This document shows, piece after piece, positions 35,333 to 43,898 of a DNA stretch of 64,000 nucleotides; within the stretch, counting starts at the first letter, position 1; every line of letters starts with the position of its first letter. Below the pieces are notes generated by a model that worked only from the letters and a program-made list of their open reading frames with translations, had not been told where the DNA came from and ran no database searches. This DNA comes from Sphingobium sp. EP60837. Lineage in GTDB: Bacteria; Pseudomonadota; Alphaproteobacteria; Sphingomonadales; Sphingomonadaceae. Made by a program: the position numbers and the translations under genes. The stretch covers positions 1 to 64,000 of the forward strand of contig NZ_CP015986.1 in the NCBI RefSeq assembly GCF_001658005.1, read 5' to 3'.

Positions 35333-36460
35333 TCAATAGCCGTTCAGACGCGCCCAGCGTTCGCGATGCCATGCGGTCGATCCATAGCATTGCTCCGCCA
35401 CCCGGGCGCGCTTCAGATAAAGCCCCGCATCATGCTCATGCGTCATGCCGATGCCGCCATGCAGCTGCACCATCTGCGAGGAGATTTGATGCACCGTCTC
35501 GCCCGCAATCGCCTTGGCAAGAGACGCCAGGCCGGGCAGGGCGGGGCTGTCCTCGTCGATCGCCGTCAGCGCTTCTTCCACGGCTGACCGGGCCAATTGC
35601 AACTCGCCGAACAGCTCCGCCGCACGATGCTGCAATGCCTGGAAGGACCCGATGACCGCGCCGAACTGCACGCGGGTCTTCAGATAATCCAATGTCGTCT
35701 CAAACGCCTGCGTTGCGCTGCCCAGCATTTCGGCGGCAATCCCAACCGCAGCCCGATCTCGAATGGCGTCGAGCAACTCCGCCCCCTTGTCGACTTGGCC
35801 CAGCACCGCCTCCGGTTCCACCGCAACATCGGCAAAACTCCAGGCCGCAGGCACTCGCGCATCGACCTGATCGAGCGGTTCCCGCGTCAGCCCCGGCGCA
35901 TCGGCTTCGACAAGGAACAGCGTGACGCCATCGCCGGTGCGCGCCGCGACGATGGCGAACTGCGCCACCATTCCGTCCTGCACCGGCCGTTTGACCCCAT
36001 TCAGCTTCCAGCCTGAACCGGAAGCCTCCGCCGTCAGCCTGATCTTCTCCGGCGCATGATGTGCGCCTTCGTCCATCGCCAGCGTCCCGATCACCGATCC
36101 ATCCGCTATTCCCGGCAACCAGCGCGCCTTCTGCTCATCCGTGCCGCCCAACCGCAGCGCCGACGCCGCGACCAGCCCGGAACTCAGCAGCGGAGACGCC
36201 GCCAGGGTCCGCCCCAGCTCCTCCAGCACCAGCCCCATGCTGCGATAGCCAAAGTCCGATCCGCCCTGCTTCTCCGGCACGACAATGCCGCACCAGCCCA
36301 TCTGCGCCATTTCCGCCCAGGCTGCGGCATCATGTCCGATTGAGCCTTCCACGCCGCCACCGCCATGGCCGTAGAGCGAACGCAGCGCCGTTACCGGCAC
36401 GCGGTCGCGCACCCATTCCGACGCCATGTCCTTCAGCATCTGCTGTTCTTCGTTCAGCAT
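35333..36460 (-). CDS. Acyl-CoA dehydrogenase, probable subunit of a heteromeric pair
   Basis: A 375-residue acyl-CoA dehydrogenase-fold protein. The core is present (WCGIVVPEKQGGSDFGYRSM; LVLEELGRTLAASPLLSSG; IGSFQALQHRAAELFGELQL), but the C-terminus reads CYGSTAWHRERWARLNGY instead of the usual YEGT-x-x-I-Q, so the standard catalytic Glu is missing. That is characteristic of one subunit in heterotetrameric steroid or alicyclic acyl-CoA dehydrogenases (ChsE-like FadE pairs). The partner is likely the adjacent upstream gene, 26 bp away. Confidence 0.88.
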   Translation of the reverse strand: MLNEEQQMLKDMASEWVRDRVPVTALRSLYGHGGGGVEGSIGHDAAAWAEMAQMGWCGIVVPEKQGGSDFGYRSMGLVLEELGRTLAASPLLSSGLVAASALRLGGTDEQKARWLPGIADGSVIGTLAMDEGAHHAPEKIRLTAEASGSGWKLNGVKRPVQDGMVAQFAIVAARTGDGVTLFLVEADAPGLTREPLDQVDARVPAAWSFADVAVEPEAVLGQVDKGAELLDAIRDRAAVGIAAEMLGSATQAFETTLDYLKTRVQFGAVIGSFQALQHRAAELFGELQLARSAVEEALTAIDEDSPALPGLASLAKAIAGETVHQISSQMVQLHGGIGMTHEHDAGLYLKRARVAEQCYGSTAWHRERWARLNGY

Positions 36461-36486
36461 CCTCCCGATCCCATTCCCGTCCGCGT

Positions 36487-37671
36487 TCAGGCCGGAAGGC
36501 CCAATGTTCTTTTCGCGGTGATATTATTCTGCACTTCGTAGCTGCCGCCGTAGATGGAAAAGGCTTTGCTATGCAGCAGCGCGCGCGTTGCCTCCCGCTC
36601 TGCCTCACCATAGGCGGAGCCCGCCCAGCCCAGGCCGTTCGCTCCCATCAATTCGGTCAGCAGTTCCGCCCGTTCCTGGATGATGCCGGACCACAAATTC
36701 TTGAGCGCGGACACGCCGCTGCTGATGCCTCCGCCGGCCTTGGCTTCCTCGGCAAAGCGGCGGACGGTCGCCATATAGGCTTCGTGCCGCATGGCGTTGC
36801 GCACCATGCGCGCGCGCAGGTCGGGGCAATCCACCCGGCCCAGCACGTCCGTGCCCAGATATTGATGCGCCAGCGGGGCGAGCGGCGTGATTTCCGCCTT
36901 CACCTCCGACAGGCTGTTGCGCTCGAACTGCAGCAGCCGTTTGGCGATGGTCCAGCCCTGGTTCACCTCTCCGACCAGATTGCCCTTGGGCACCTTCACA
37001 TCGTTGAAGAAGACTTCGCAGAAGTGGGTCGATCCGCTGATCAGCACGATTGGCCGCGCCTCGATCCCTTCGGATTTCATGTCGATCAGCAGGAAACTGA
37101 TGCCGCCCTGCTTCTTGCTCGTATCGGTCCGCACCAGCGCGAAGCACCAGTCGGCCTGATCCGCGCCGGACGTCCATATCTTCTGCCCGCTGACCAGCCA
37201 ATGGTCACCCATGTCGTTGCATTTGGTCTGCAGCGACGCCAGGTCCGATCCCGCGCCGGGCTCGGAAAAACCCTGGCACCAGCGCCGCTCATGGCTGGCA
37301 ATCCAGGGCAAATGCGCCAGCTTCTGCTCCTCATTGCCGAATTCCAGCAGGGTAGGGCCCAGCATCATCGTGCCATAGCTGCGGATCGGGTTAAAACCGC
37401 CGATCGCCGTCAGTTCCTCGCCGATGATCTTGCCATGGGCCGCCGTGAGGCCCGCGCCGCCATAGCGTGGCTCCCAATTGGGCACGCCCCATCCCTTGTC
37501 CGCCATGCGCTGGCGCCACAGTTGATAATCCGCATTGGACTCCGCCGCATGCCGATCGCCCTGGAACAGAAGGCCGGGCACGCCGGTCATCGAAGGCGGG
37601 AAATTCGCCTTCAGCCAGGCCCGGACTTCCGCCCGGAACGCCTGGGCTTCATCTGCCATGAGGTCGGCCAT
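36487..37671 (-). CDS. Acyl-CoA dehydrogenase, probable partner subunit
   Basis: A 394-residue acyl-CoA dehydrogenase: AFRAEVRAWLKANFPPSMTG, GWGVPNWEPRYGGAGLTAAH, WCQGFSEPGAGSDLASLQTK, VGEVNQGWTIAKRLLQFERN. The C-terminal segment SIYGGSYEVQNNITAKRTLG has Gly where medium-chain enzymes carry the catalytic Glu. With the following dehydrogenase gene (26 bp downstream) it probably forms an alpha2beta2 enzyme with shared active sites. First gene of the minus-strand run, divergent from the P450. Confidence 0.9.
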   Translation of the reverse strand: MADLMADEAQAFRAEVRAWLKANFPPSMTGVPGLLFQGDRHAAESNADYQLWRQRMADKGWGVPNWEPRYGGAGLTAAHGKIIGEELTAIGGFNPIRSYGTMMLGPTLLEFGNEEQKLAHLPWIASHERRWCQGFSEPGAGSDLASLQTKCNDMGDHWLVSGQKIWTSGADQADWCFALVRTDTSKKQGGISFLLIDMKSEGIEARPIVLISGSTHFCEVFFNDVKVPKGNLVGEVNQGWTIAKRLLQFERNSLSEVKAEITPLAPLAHQYLGTDVLGRVDCPDLRARMVRNAMRHEAYMATVRRFAEEAKAGGGISSGVSALKNLWSGIIQERAELLTELMGANGLGWAGSAYGEAEREATRALLHSKAFSIYGGSYEVQNNITAKRTLGLPA

Positions 37672-37714
37672 CAGCCTTTTGTCCCTGTGCTGCTCATGGA
37701 CTGATCCTTATGCC

Positions 37715-37805
37715 AATTCTGCACTCATGGCTAGGATTAAATTGCACGGGCGGACAAAAATCACCCGGTTGGCAGCGCTCATAAACTATACCATAATGCA
37801 GAATT
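37715..37805. promoter_or_regulatory. Divergent control region with a perfect inverted repeat
   Basis: aattctgca (37715-37723) and tgcagaatt (37797-37805) are perfect 9-bp inverted arms 73 bp apart, each continuing with similar sequence (ctcatgg and its inverse ccata). They flank the space between the divergent dehydrogenase operon and the P450 gene, so a regulator could bind both and control both directions. The motif recurs at 31258-31326. Confidence 0.5.
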
Positions 37806-37853
37806 TATAAGAGCGCACGCCTCCCGAGTCGCGTTTAATTGGAGAGTTCATTC

Positions 37854-39080
37854 ATGGAAACGCTGGCAACCCGCCCGATTCCGGCCCATGTCCCGCCCGA
37901 AATGGTCGGCGATTTCAGCCTTTTCTCCTCCCCCGGCATGCAACCAACGCCCAATGGCGATCCCCAGGCGGCATCCGCTGTCGTCCATCAAGGTCCGCGC
38001 ATCTTCTACTCGCCCGTAAACACCCGCGACGGCCGCGGCACCTGGGTCGTGACCCGCGCACAGGACCAGCGCCGCGTTCTGCAGGACCCCGAAACCTTCT
38101 CCAGCCACCGCAGCATCTTCGCCTCTGCCCTTGGCGAAAGCTGGCCGATGATCCCGCTGGAACTGGACCCGCCAGACCATGGCAAGTTCCGCTCCCTCCT
38201 GAACCCGCTACTCTCCCCCCGCCGCGTCATGGCGTTGGAAACCGCCGTTCGCGAACGCGCCGTATCGCTAATCGACGGCATCGCCGCATCGGGCACCAGC
38301 TGCGATGTCATGCAAGACTTCGCCTTTCCCTTCGCGGTCAATATCTTCCTGCGCTTCCTCGGCCTGTCCGACGATCGCCTGCAGGAGTTTGTCCGCTGGG
38401 CCAACGATCTGCTCCACGGAGATAACGTCCAGCGCCCCGCCGCTGCCCGAACCATCATCGCCTTCATCGACGACCTCGCTGCCGAACGGCGCAAGCGGCC
38501 GGTCGATGACTTCGTCTCCTTCCTCGTCCAGGCGAAGATCGACGACCGTCCGCTGACCGATGCAGAGATACGCGGCACAGGCGTCCTTCTGTTCGTCGCC
38601 GGGCTTGACACCGTGGCCGCCGCGATCGGCTTCGACCTCAACTATCTCGCCCGTCACCCCAGCGACCAACAATGGCTCCGAGACGACCCCTCCCGCATCG
38701 TTCTCGCCGCCGAAGAATTGCTCCGCGCCTATCCCACGGTCCAGATGATCCGGGTCGCCACGAAGGACATAGATTTCGAAGGCGCTCCGATCCGCAAAGG
38801 CGATTATGTGTCCTGCGCCACCATGATCGCCAACCGCGACCCCAATGAGTTCCCCGAGCCCGAAAAGATTGATTTGACCCGCGAGGACAATCGCCACACC
38901 GCCTTCGCCTATGGCCCGCATCGCTGCCTCGGCTCGCATCTTGCGCGCCGCGAGATCGTTGTAGGGCTGGAGGAATGGCTGAAGCGCATCCCGACCTTCC
39001 GCATCAAGGAAGGGACCGCGCCGATCACCTATGGCGGCCATGTCTTCGGCATCGAGAAACTGATCCTCGACTGGTCCTGA
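37854..39080 (+). CDS. Cytochrome P450 monooxygenase
   Basis: Soluble bacterial class I P450 of 408 residues that hydroxylates an organic substrate using electrons from a ferredoxin. Conserved parts: haem-binding FAYGPHRCLGSH with Cys358, I-helix AGLDT (249-253) and K-helix E288-L-L-R291. The dipeptide HG near residue 110 (LDPPDHGKFRSLLNP) is the usual C-helix site. The ATG at 37854 follows ggagag. The ferredoxin gene begins 12 bp downstream, so the two are coupled; a ferredoxin reductase is not present here. The substrate is unknown; the context suggests an alicyclic or terpenoid-like compound. Confidence 0.95.
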   Translation: METLATRPIPAHVPPEMVGDFSLFSSPGMQPTPNGDPQAASAVVHQGPRIFYSPVNTRDGRGTWVVTRAQDQRRVLQDPETFSSHRSIFASALGESWPMIPLELDPPDHGKFRSLLNPLLSPRRVMALETAVRERAVSLIDGIAASGTSCDVMQDFAFPFAVNIFLRFLGLSDDRLQEFVRWANDLLHGDNVQRPAAARTIIAFIDDLAAERRKRPVDDFVSFLVQAKIDDRPLTDAEIRGTGVLLFVAGLDTVAAAIGFDLNYLARHPSDQQWLRDDPSRIVLAAEELLRAYPTVQMIRVATKDIDFEGAPIRKGDYVSCATMIANRDPNEFPEPEKIDLTREDNRHTAFAYGPHRCLGSHLARREIVVGLEEWLKRIPTFRIKEGTAPITYGGHVFGIEKLILDWS

Positions 39081-39092
39081 GGAGAGAGTGTC

Positions 39093-39284
39093 ATGAAAAT
39101 CATCGTGCATAACGACAAGTGCCAAGGGCACGCCCGCTGCTGGGCGATGGCGCCCAACATCTTCCAGCTGGACGACGAAGGTTATATCAAACCTGGCGAC
39201 ATCGAAGTAGCCGAAACGGATGAAAAGCTCGCCTGGAAGGGCGCCAAGTCCTGCCCCGAACGCGCGCTCGAAATTGGCAAATGA
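39093..39284 (+). CDS. Small ferredoxin, probably [3Fe-4S], partner of the P450
   Basis: A 63-residue ferredoxin: Cys10, Cys16 and Cys54 in CQGHARC and SCPERAL. The position that would hold the second Cys of a 4Fe-4S site is His13 (C-x2-H-x2-C), which predicts a three-iron or unusual His-containing cluster, common among ferredoxins encoded beside bacterial P450s. Its ATG follows ggagag and lies 12 bp after the P450 stop; its stop overlaps the peptidase start (ATGA). Confidence 0.93.
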   Translation: MKIIVHNDKCQGHARCWAMAPNIFQLDDEGYIKPGDIEVAETDEKLAWKGAKSCPERALEIGK

Positions 39285-40675
39285 GGGTCCTAGCCATCGC
39301 GGCGGCACTGACCGCAAGTCAAGCCGAAGCTCAGACGCGTCCGGATCAAGCCGCTTTCCGTGAAATCTTCCGCGAACTGGTGGAAATCGACACCAGCTCG
39401 CCCAACGGCAATTGCACCACCGCGGCGGAAAGGATGCTCGCCCGTCTCCGATCGGCAGGGTTCGGCGAGGCGCAGGCTGAAGTCTTCGTTCCTCCAAGCC
39501 GTCCTCGCGACGGGGGCCTCATCGCCCGCATCGACGGCAGCGATCCCAAGGCCCGGCCAATGCTGCTCGTCGATCATATCGACGTGGTCGCCGCCAAGCG
39601 CGAAGACTGGCCGCGCGATCCGTTCATCCTCGGGGAGGAGGGGGGCTATTTCATCGGTCGCGGGGTCATCGACGACAAAGCGCTGTCCGCGATCTGGATC
39701 GACAGCCTCGTCCGCATGAAGCTCGAAGGCTTCCAGCCGCGCCGCACCATCAAGGTCGCGCTGACCTGCGGCGAGGAAAGCGGGGAGGCGGTGAACGGCG
39801 TCGATTGGCTGCTCAAATATCGCCGTGAGGCGGTGGACGCAGGCTTCGCCCTCAACGAAGGTGGCCATGGCATGACGGATGGGCAGGGGAAACCCATTGC
39901 GCTCTATCTCGCCGTCGGGGAAAAACATTCGCAGAGCTTCACCATTGAGGCCCGCAACTCCGGTGGCCACAGCAGCCGCCCTCGTCCCGATAACGCCATC
40001 TATGATCTGGCTGACGCCCTGACGGCGATCCGAAGCCTCAGCTTTCCGATCCGGCTAAACGCAACCAATAGTGGCTATTTCACGCGCATGGCGTCGATCA
40101 TCGGCGGTGACATGGGGGCGGCGATGGCGTCGTTTAGCGCGGGCTCGACCGACCCCGCTGTCATCGCCAAGGTGACCAGCGACATCACCTACAATGCGAT
40201 GCTGCGCACCACCTGTGTTCCCACCATGGTAGAGGCCGGCCACGCCATCAATGCCCTCCCGCAGCGCGCTCGCGCGACTATCCAGTGCCGGCTTCTCCCC
40301 GCCGACAAGGTGCAAGATGTAGAAGCGCAACTCCGCGCTGCCATCAAACCCGCCATCAACCTGACCCGCGACGACAATAAGGGCGATGCTATAGCCGTCC
40401 CCCCACCGCTTGATCCCGCCATTCTCGGCCCGGCGGAGGATGTCGCGCGTGCTAAATTCCCCGGTATCCCTGTCATTCCGACGCTGCTGACTGCAGGCAC
40501 GGACGGCCGTTATCTCAGCGCAGCGGGCATCGCGACTTATGGCGTACCTGGCATTTTTCTAGATCCCGACGGCAACGGCGCCCACGGCGTTAACGAACGG
40601 GTGCGAGTGCGGAGTGTCTATGAAGGGCGCGACTATCTCTACGCCCTGATCAAGCGATATGCAGGCGGGCGATGA
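39281..40675 (+). CDS. Exported M20-family metallopeptidase/amidohydrolase
   Basis: A 464-residue M20 hydrolase with an N-terminal signal peptide (MRVLAIAAALTASQAEAQ). Zinc-site motifs are LLVDHIDVVAAKREDWPRDP (His and Asp), GRGVIDDKALSA (bridging Asp) and TCGEESGEAVNG (Glu pair), with HGVNE near the end. A dimerisation domain is inserted around 225-345 (SQSFTIEARNSGGHSSRPRP). It should act in the periplasm on peptides or N-acyl amides. Coupled by 4-bp overlap to the P450/ferredoxin genes, so it may release or trim a conjugated substrate; this is inference. Confidence 0.88.
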   Translation: MRVLAIAAALTASQAEAQTRPDQAAFREIFRELVEIDTSSPNGNCTTAAERMLARLRSAGFGEAQAEVFVPPSRPRDGGLIARIDGSDPKARPMLLVDHIDVVAAKREDWPRDPFILGEEGGYFIGRGVIDDKALSAIWIDSLVRMKLEGFQPRRTIKVALTCGEESGEAVNGVDWLLKYRREAVDAGFALNEGGHGMTDGQGKPIALYLAVGEKHSQSFTIEARNSGGHSSRPRPDNAIYDLADALTAIRSLSFPIRLNATNSGYFTRMASIIGGDMGAAMASFSAGSTDPAVIAKVTSDITYNAMLRTTCVPTMVEAGHAINALPQRARATIQCRLLPADKVQDVEAQLRAAIKPAINLTRDDNKGDAIAVPPPLDPAILGPAEDVARAKFPGIPVIPTLLTAGTDGRYLSAAGIATYGVPGIFLDPDGNGAHGVNERVRVRSVYEGRDYLYALIKRYAGGR

Positions 40676-40684
40676 TGTGGCCGT

Positions 40685-42160
40685 TCAGGTCCTGATCCAG
40701 ACGCCCTTCGTCTGCAGATAGGCGTCGATATGCTCTGATCCGCCTTCGCGCCCGAAGCCGCTCATCTTGTAGCCGCCAAAGGGAACGGAGGGGTCCATCG
40801 CGAAATAGTGATTGACCCAGATGGACCCGGCGCGGATCCGTTTTACCGCTGTCATCGCCTTGTTGATGTCGCGCGTCCACACGCCCCCGGCTAGCCCGAA
40901 ACGCGTTGCATTGGCGCGGCCGATAACTTCGTCGAAATCATCAAAGGGCATGACGCAGGAAACCGGCCCGAAAATCTCCTCCCGCGCGATGCGCATCTCG
41001 TCCTTCACGTCCGCGAAGATGGTCGGTGCGACCCAATGGCCCTTATCGAAATCGCCGCCAGTGACCCGCCGGCCGCCCGTCACCAGTCGAGCGCCTTCCT
41101 CCGGGCCAAGGTCGAGATAGGAGGAAACGCGCGCATATTGCTTTGCCGAAACCAGCGGCCCGATTTGCGTGTCCGGATCGAGGCTTGGGCCGACCTTCAG
41201 ACCCTTTGCAAAAGTCGCGATCCGTTCGACCATTTCTTCATAGACTGGCCGTTCGACGAACAGCCGCGTGCCAGCAGCGCAGACTTGCCCTGAATTGTTG
41301 AACACACCCATCGCTGCTGCTGGAGTGGCGAGGTCCAGATCCGCGTCGGCGAAGATGATGTTCGGCGACTTGCCTCCCAGCTCCATCGTCACTTTCTTCA
41401 CGGTGCCTGCGGATGCCGCTATGATCCGCTGACCCGTCTCGCAGGACCCTGTAAAGGCGATCTTGTCCACGTCCGGATGCGCCGACAGCGCTCGGCCTGT
41501 ATCCCCCGCGCCGGTAACGATGTTGACCACCCCCGGTGGCACGCCCGCTTCCAGGCAAAGCTCTCCAAAGCGCAGCGGGCTGAGCGAGGCATCCTCTGCA
41601 GGCTTCAATACCACGGTGCAGCCAGTCGCCAGCACAGGTCCGACTTTCCAGGCAGCACTAAACAGCGGCCCGTTCCACGGAATGATTGCGCCTACGACCC
41701 CCACGGGTTCACGCAGGGTGAAGGACAGGAGGTCGACGGGAAAGCTGTTCGACAACGTCTCGCCATGGATCGCCGTCGCGGCTCCCGCAAAATGCCGGAG
41801 AGACCGCTGCAGCATGCCCCTTAGTCCGCGTGCCGCTGTGATTGGCCGTCCCATCTCGATAGAATCGAGCAGCGCGAGGTCTTCAAATTCCGCATCCACC
41901 AGGTCGGCCAGCTTCAGCAGCACCGCCTGTCGGTCGGCGGGCTTGAAGCGGCTCCAAGACCCTTCGAAGGCAGCCCGCGCGGCACGGACCGCGCGGTCCA
42001 CATCCTCCCCTCCCGCCAGAGACAGTTCGGCCACAAGTTCCCCCGTCGATGGACTGAAGCTCTGGAATGTCTCGCCTGACAGCGCCTCGACATGCTTGCC
42101 GTCAATCAGCAGCTGCTTGCGCTTGCCATCTATAAAGGAAGGGCGACGGGTCTCGATCAT
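40685..42160 (-). CDS. NAD(P)-dependent aldehyde dehydrogenase
   Basis: A 491-residue ALDH oxidising an aldehyde to a carboxylic acid. Catalytic Cys294 (NSGQVCAAGTRLFVE) and general base Glu260 (MELGGKSPN) are present, with PWNGPLF (Asn of the oxyanion hole) and FTGSCETGQ in the Rossmann part. It could oxidise an aldehyde produced after the P450 step and supply the acid for the CoA-transferase. The MFS transporter gene lies 12 bp upstream on the same strand, so they form an operon. It converges with the peptidase gene. Confidence 0.94.
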   Translation of the reverse strand: MIETRRPSFIDGKRKQLLIDGKHVEALSGETFQSFSPSTGELVAELSLAGGEDVDRAVRAARAAFEGSWSRFKPADRQAVLLKLADLVDAEFEDLALLDSIEMGRPITAARGLRGMLQRSLRHFAGAATAIHGETLSNSFPVDLLSFTLREPVGVVGAIIPWNGPLFSAAWKVGPVLATGCTVVLKPAEDASLSPLRFGELCLEAGVPPGVVNIVTGAGDTGRALSAHPDVDKIAFTGSCETGQRIIAASAGTVKKVTMELGGKSPNIIFADADLDLATPAAAMGVFNNSGQVCAAGTRLFVERPVYEEMVERIATFAKGLKVGPSLDPDTQIGPLVSAKQYARVSSYLDLGPEEGARLVTGGRRVTGGDFDKGHWVAPTIFADVKDEMRIAREEIFGPVSCVMPFDDFDEVIGRANATRFGLAGGVWTRDINKAMTAVKRIRAGSIWVNHYFAMDPSVPFGGYKMSGFGREGGSEHIDAYLQTKGVWIRT

Positions 42161-42172
42161 GAGGTTATCCTT

Positions 42173-43555
42173 TTACGCAACAGCGCCATGGGCGCGCCGC
42201 ATCGACGCGCGGCCAAAGGCAAAGAGAAGCGCTGCGGGCAGCAGCACGCAAAAAATGCTGATGACGAGCGACAAGCCGACCTTCATCTCATCGCCCAGCA
42301 CCTTGTCAGTGACCAGCCCGATGAAGGCAGGCCCACCTGCCATGGCGATCAGTCCGGACGCCAGCACATAGAGGGCCGACACTCGCCCGCGCAGATATTG
42401 CGGCGTGACTACCTGAACCGTCGCAGGCCCCATGCTGGACGTTGATAATATCAGCGCCATAAAGGCCCAGTAGCATCCCACGGTCGCCCATGGGCTACTC
42501 ACGAGAAAGGCGGCGATACCAAAAGGCGCGGCGCACAGCACCGTCAACAGGCACCAGAACAGATGTGCGTCTAATCGGCCACTGCGGTAGAGCCGATCGA
42601 CGATCCAGCCATGAAGCGGAATACAGGCTGCTGCTGCGATCTGTGCGATGCCGATGACGGGCCCGATCCGGCCCGGTTGCCAGCCATGAACGCGCGCCAG
42701 ATAGACCGGCGTCCAGAGCTGAAAGCCGATAGTCGCGGCGTAAGCCAGGCCAAAGCCGACAAAGGTCGCCAAGTATAGCGGCTTATATACCTTCATGAAC
42801 GCCCAAGCTTCCCCATAGCCCGCGCCCGCACTGGCCGACGCACTCTTGCGTCGTGGCGGCTCGCGAAAGACGAAAACGAGCAAGGCGAGCAGCAGGCCCG
42901 GGGCGCCCGTCATGATGAAAACCTGCTGCCAAGGCTGCAGCAGCCCGAACACTGGCCAGACTGCGGGTCCCGCCTTCATCGCGGCGGCGACGATGGGGCC
43001 GCCGAACAAGAAGACGATGCCTGCGCCCATTACCCCGCCCATGATGAAAACGGACATAGCGAGCGAAACTTTGTGCGGCGGGAAGCTGTCGCCGACCACC
43101 GAATAGCTGCCAGTGCCAAAGCCGGACTCCCCCGCGCCCACCCCTGCGCGTGCCGCCGCCAGGGCGGCGAAGCTACCCGCAAGGCCACAGCAGGCCGCAG
43201 CGATGCTCCACACAGTAATCGACAGATAAAGTACGACTCGGCGGCTGAAACGGTCGAGCGCCATACCCAAGGGGATAGCGCACAGGCAAAATAGGATAGC
43301 AAATGCCGGTCCTTGCAAGAGGCTGATTTGCAAGTCGGAAAGCCCCAGATCTGCTTTGATGGGCCCCACCATAAGAGCCATGATGTTTCGATCGGTTAAT
43401 GATAAAATATAAAGCAGGAACAGGATCGCGACCGTCAACCAGCCCATGAGTGGCGAGGGGTAGGAAGCCTGATCAGAGGGAGGAGAGGGGATGTCGCTCA
43501 AGGCCTCTGCAGGTTCGTTCGCCACCGCCGGCGGTGAGATTATCGCCGAGGTCAT
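42173..43555 (-). CDS. MFS transporter
   Basis: A 460-residue major-facilitator protein with about 12 hydrophobic helices, for example LTVAILFLLYILSLTDRNIM, LLQGPAFAILFCLCAIPLGM, and ALILSTSSMGPATVQVVTPQ. The cytoplasmic loop DRFSRRVVLY after helix 2 is the MFS signature. The subgroup looks like the spinster/aromatic-acid or hexuronate-type permeases common in sphingomonad catabolic loci. It probably moves the substrate or an intermediate across the inner membrane. First in the transporter/aldehyde dehydrogenase unit, divergent from the TonB receptor. Confidence 0.9.
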   Translation of the reverse strand: MTSAIISPPAVANEPAEALSDIPSPPSDQASYPSPLMGWLTVAILFLLYILSLTDRNIMALMVGPIKADLGLSDLQISLLQGPAFAILFCLCAIPLGMALDRFSRRVVLYLSITVWSIAAACCGLAGSFAALAAARAGVGAGESGFGTGSYSVVGDSFPPHKVSLAMSVFIMGGVMGAGIVFLFGGPIVAAAMKAGPAVWPVFGLLQPWQQVFIMTGAPGLLLALLVFVFREPPRRKSASASAGAGYGEAWAFMKVYKPLYLATFVGFGLAYAATIGFQLWTPVYLARVHGWQPGRIGPVIGIAQIAAAACIPLHGWIVDRLYRSGRLDAHLFWCLLTVLCAAPFGIAAFLVSSPWATVGCYWAFMALILSTSSMGPATVQVVTPQYLRGRVSALYVLASGLIAMAGGPAFIGLVTDKVLGDEMKVGLSLVISIFCVLLPAALLFAFGRASMRRAHGAVA

Positions 43556-43790
43556 GACCGTCCACGCTGATCGAAACAGTCGGTTGCTGATTGGCTATCG
43601 GGCGACAATTTCACTCTCCATTTTCACGGCAGTGGCGCTTTGCGCAAACCTGGCCAACGCCGGGCATATGCCGATATTAGGGTCAGTAACGCACATTTCT
43701 GCACCATAGGTCAATATATGTTCCGCTGGGAAGTCAAGCTGGCGGGGTGGAGGAAGTTTGGTTGAACATTTCCCCACAGTGCAAAATTTG

Positions 43791-43820
43791 TTGACATGCA
43801 TCGCCGCTGCGGTATCTATA
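43791..43820 (+). promoter_or_regulatory. Candidate promoter of the TonB receptor gene
   Basis: TTGACA (43791-43796) followed after 16 bp by TATCTA (43813-43818), or after 18 bp by TCTATA, about 80 bp before the receptor ATG. This is the best sigma-70-like match in the 343-bp divergent spacer (43556-43898), which otherwise shows no gene. Confidence 0.5.
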
Positions 43821-43898
43821 AAAATGCACACCGGGATAATAATGATCAGAGCAGAGGACTCGGCCGGATCAGATTGTGCAGGGAGAGGAAAGAGAGAG

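Noticed and set aside
36061..37704. A 547-codon plus-strand open frame opposite two acyl-CoA dehydrogenases
   Set aside because: Composition typical of an antisense shadow; both opposing genes are unmistakable.
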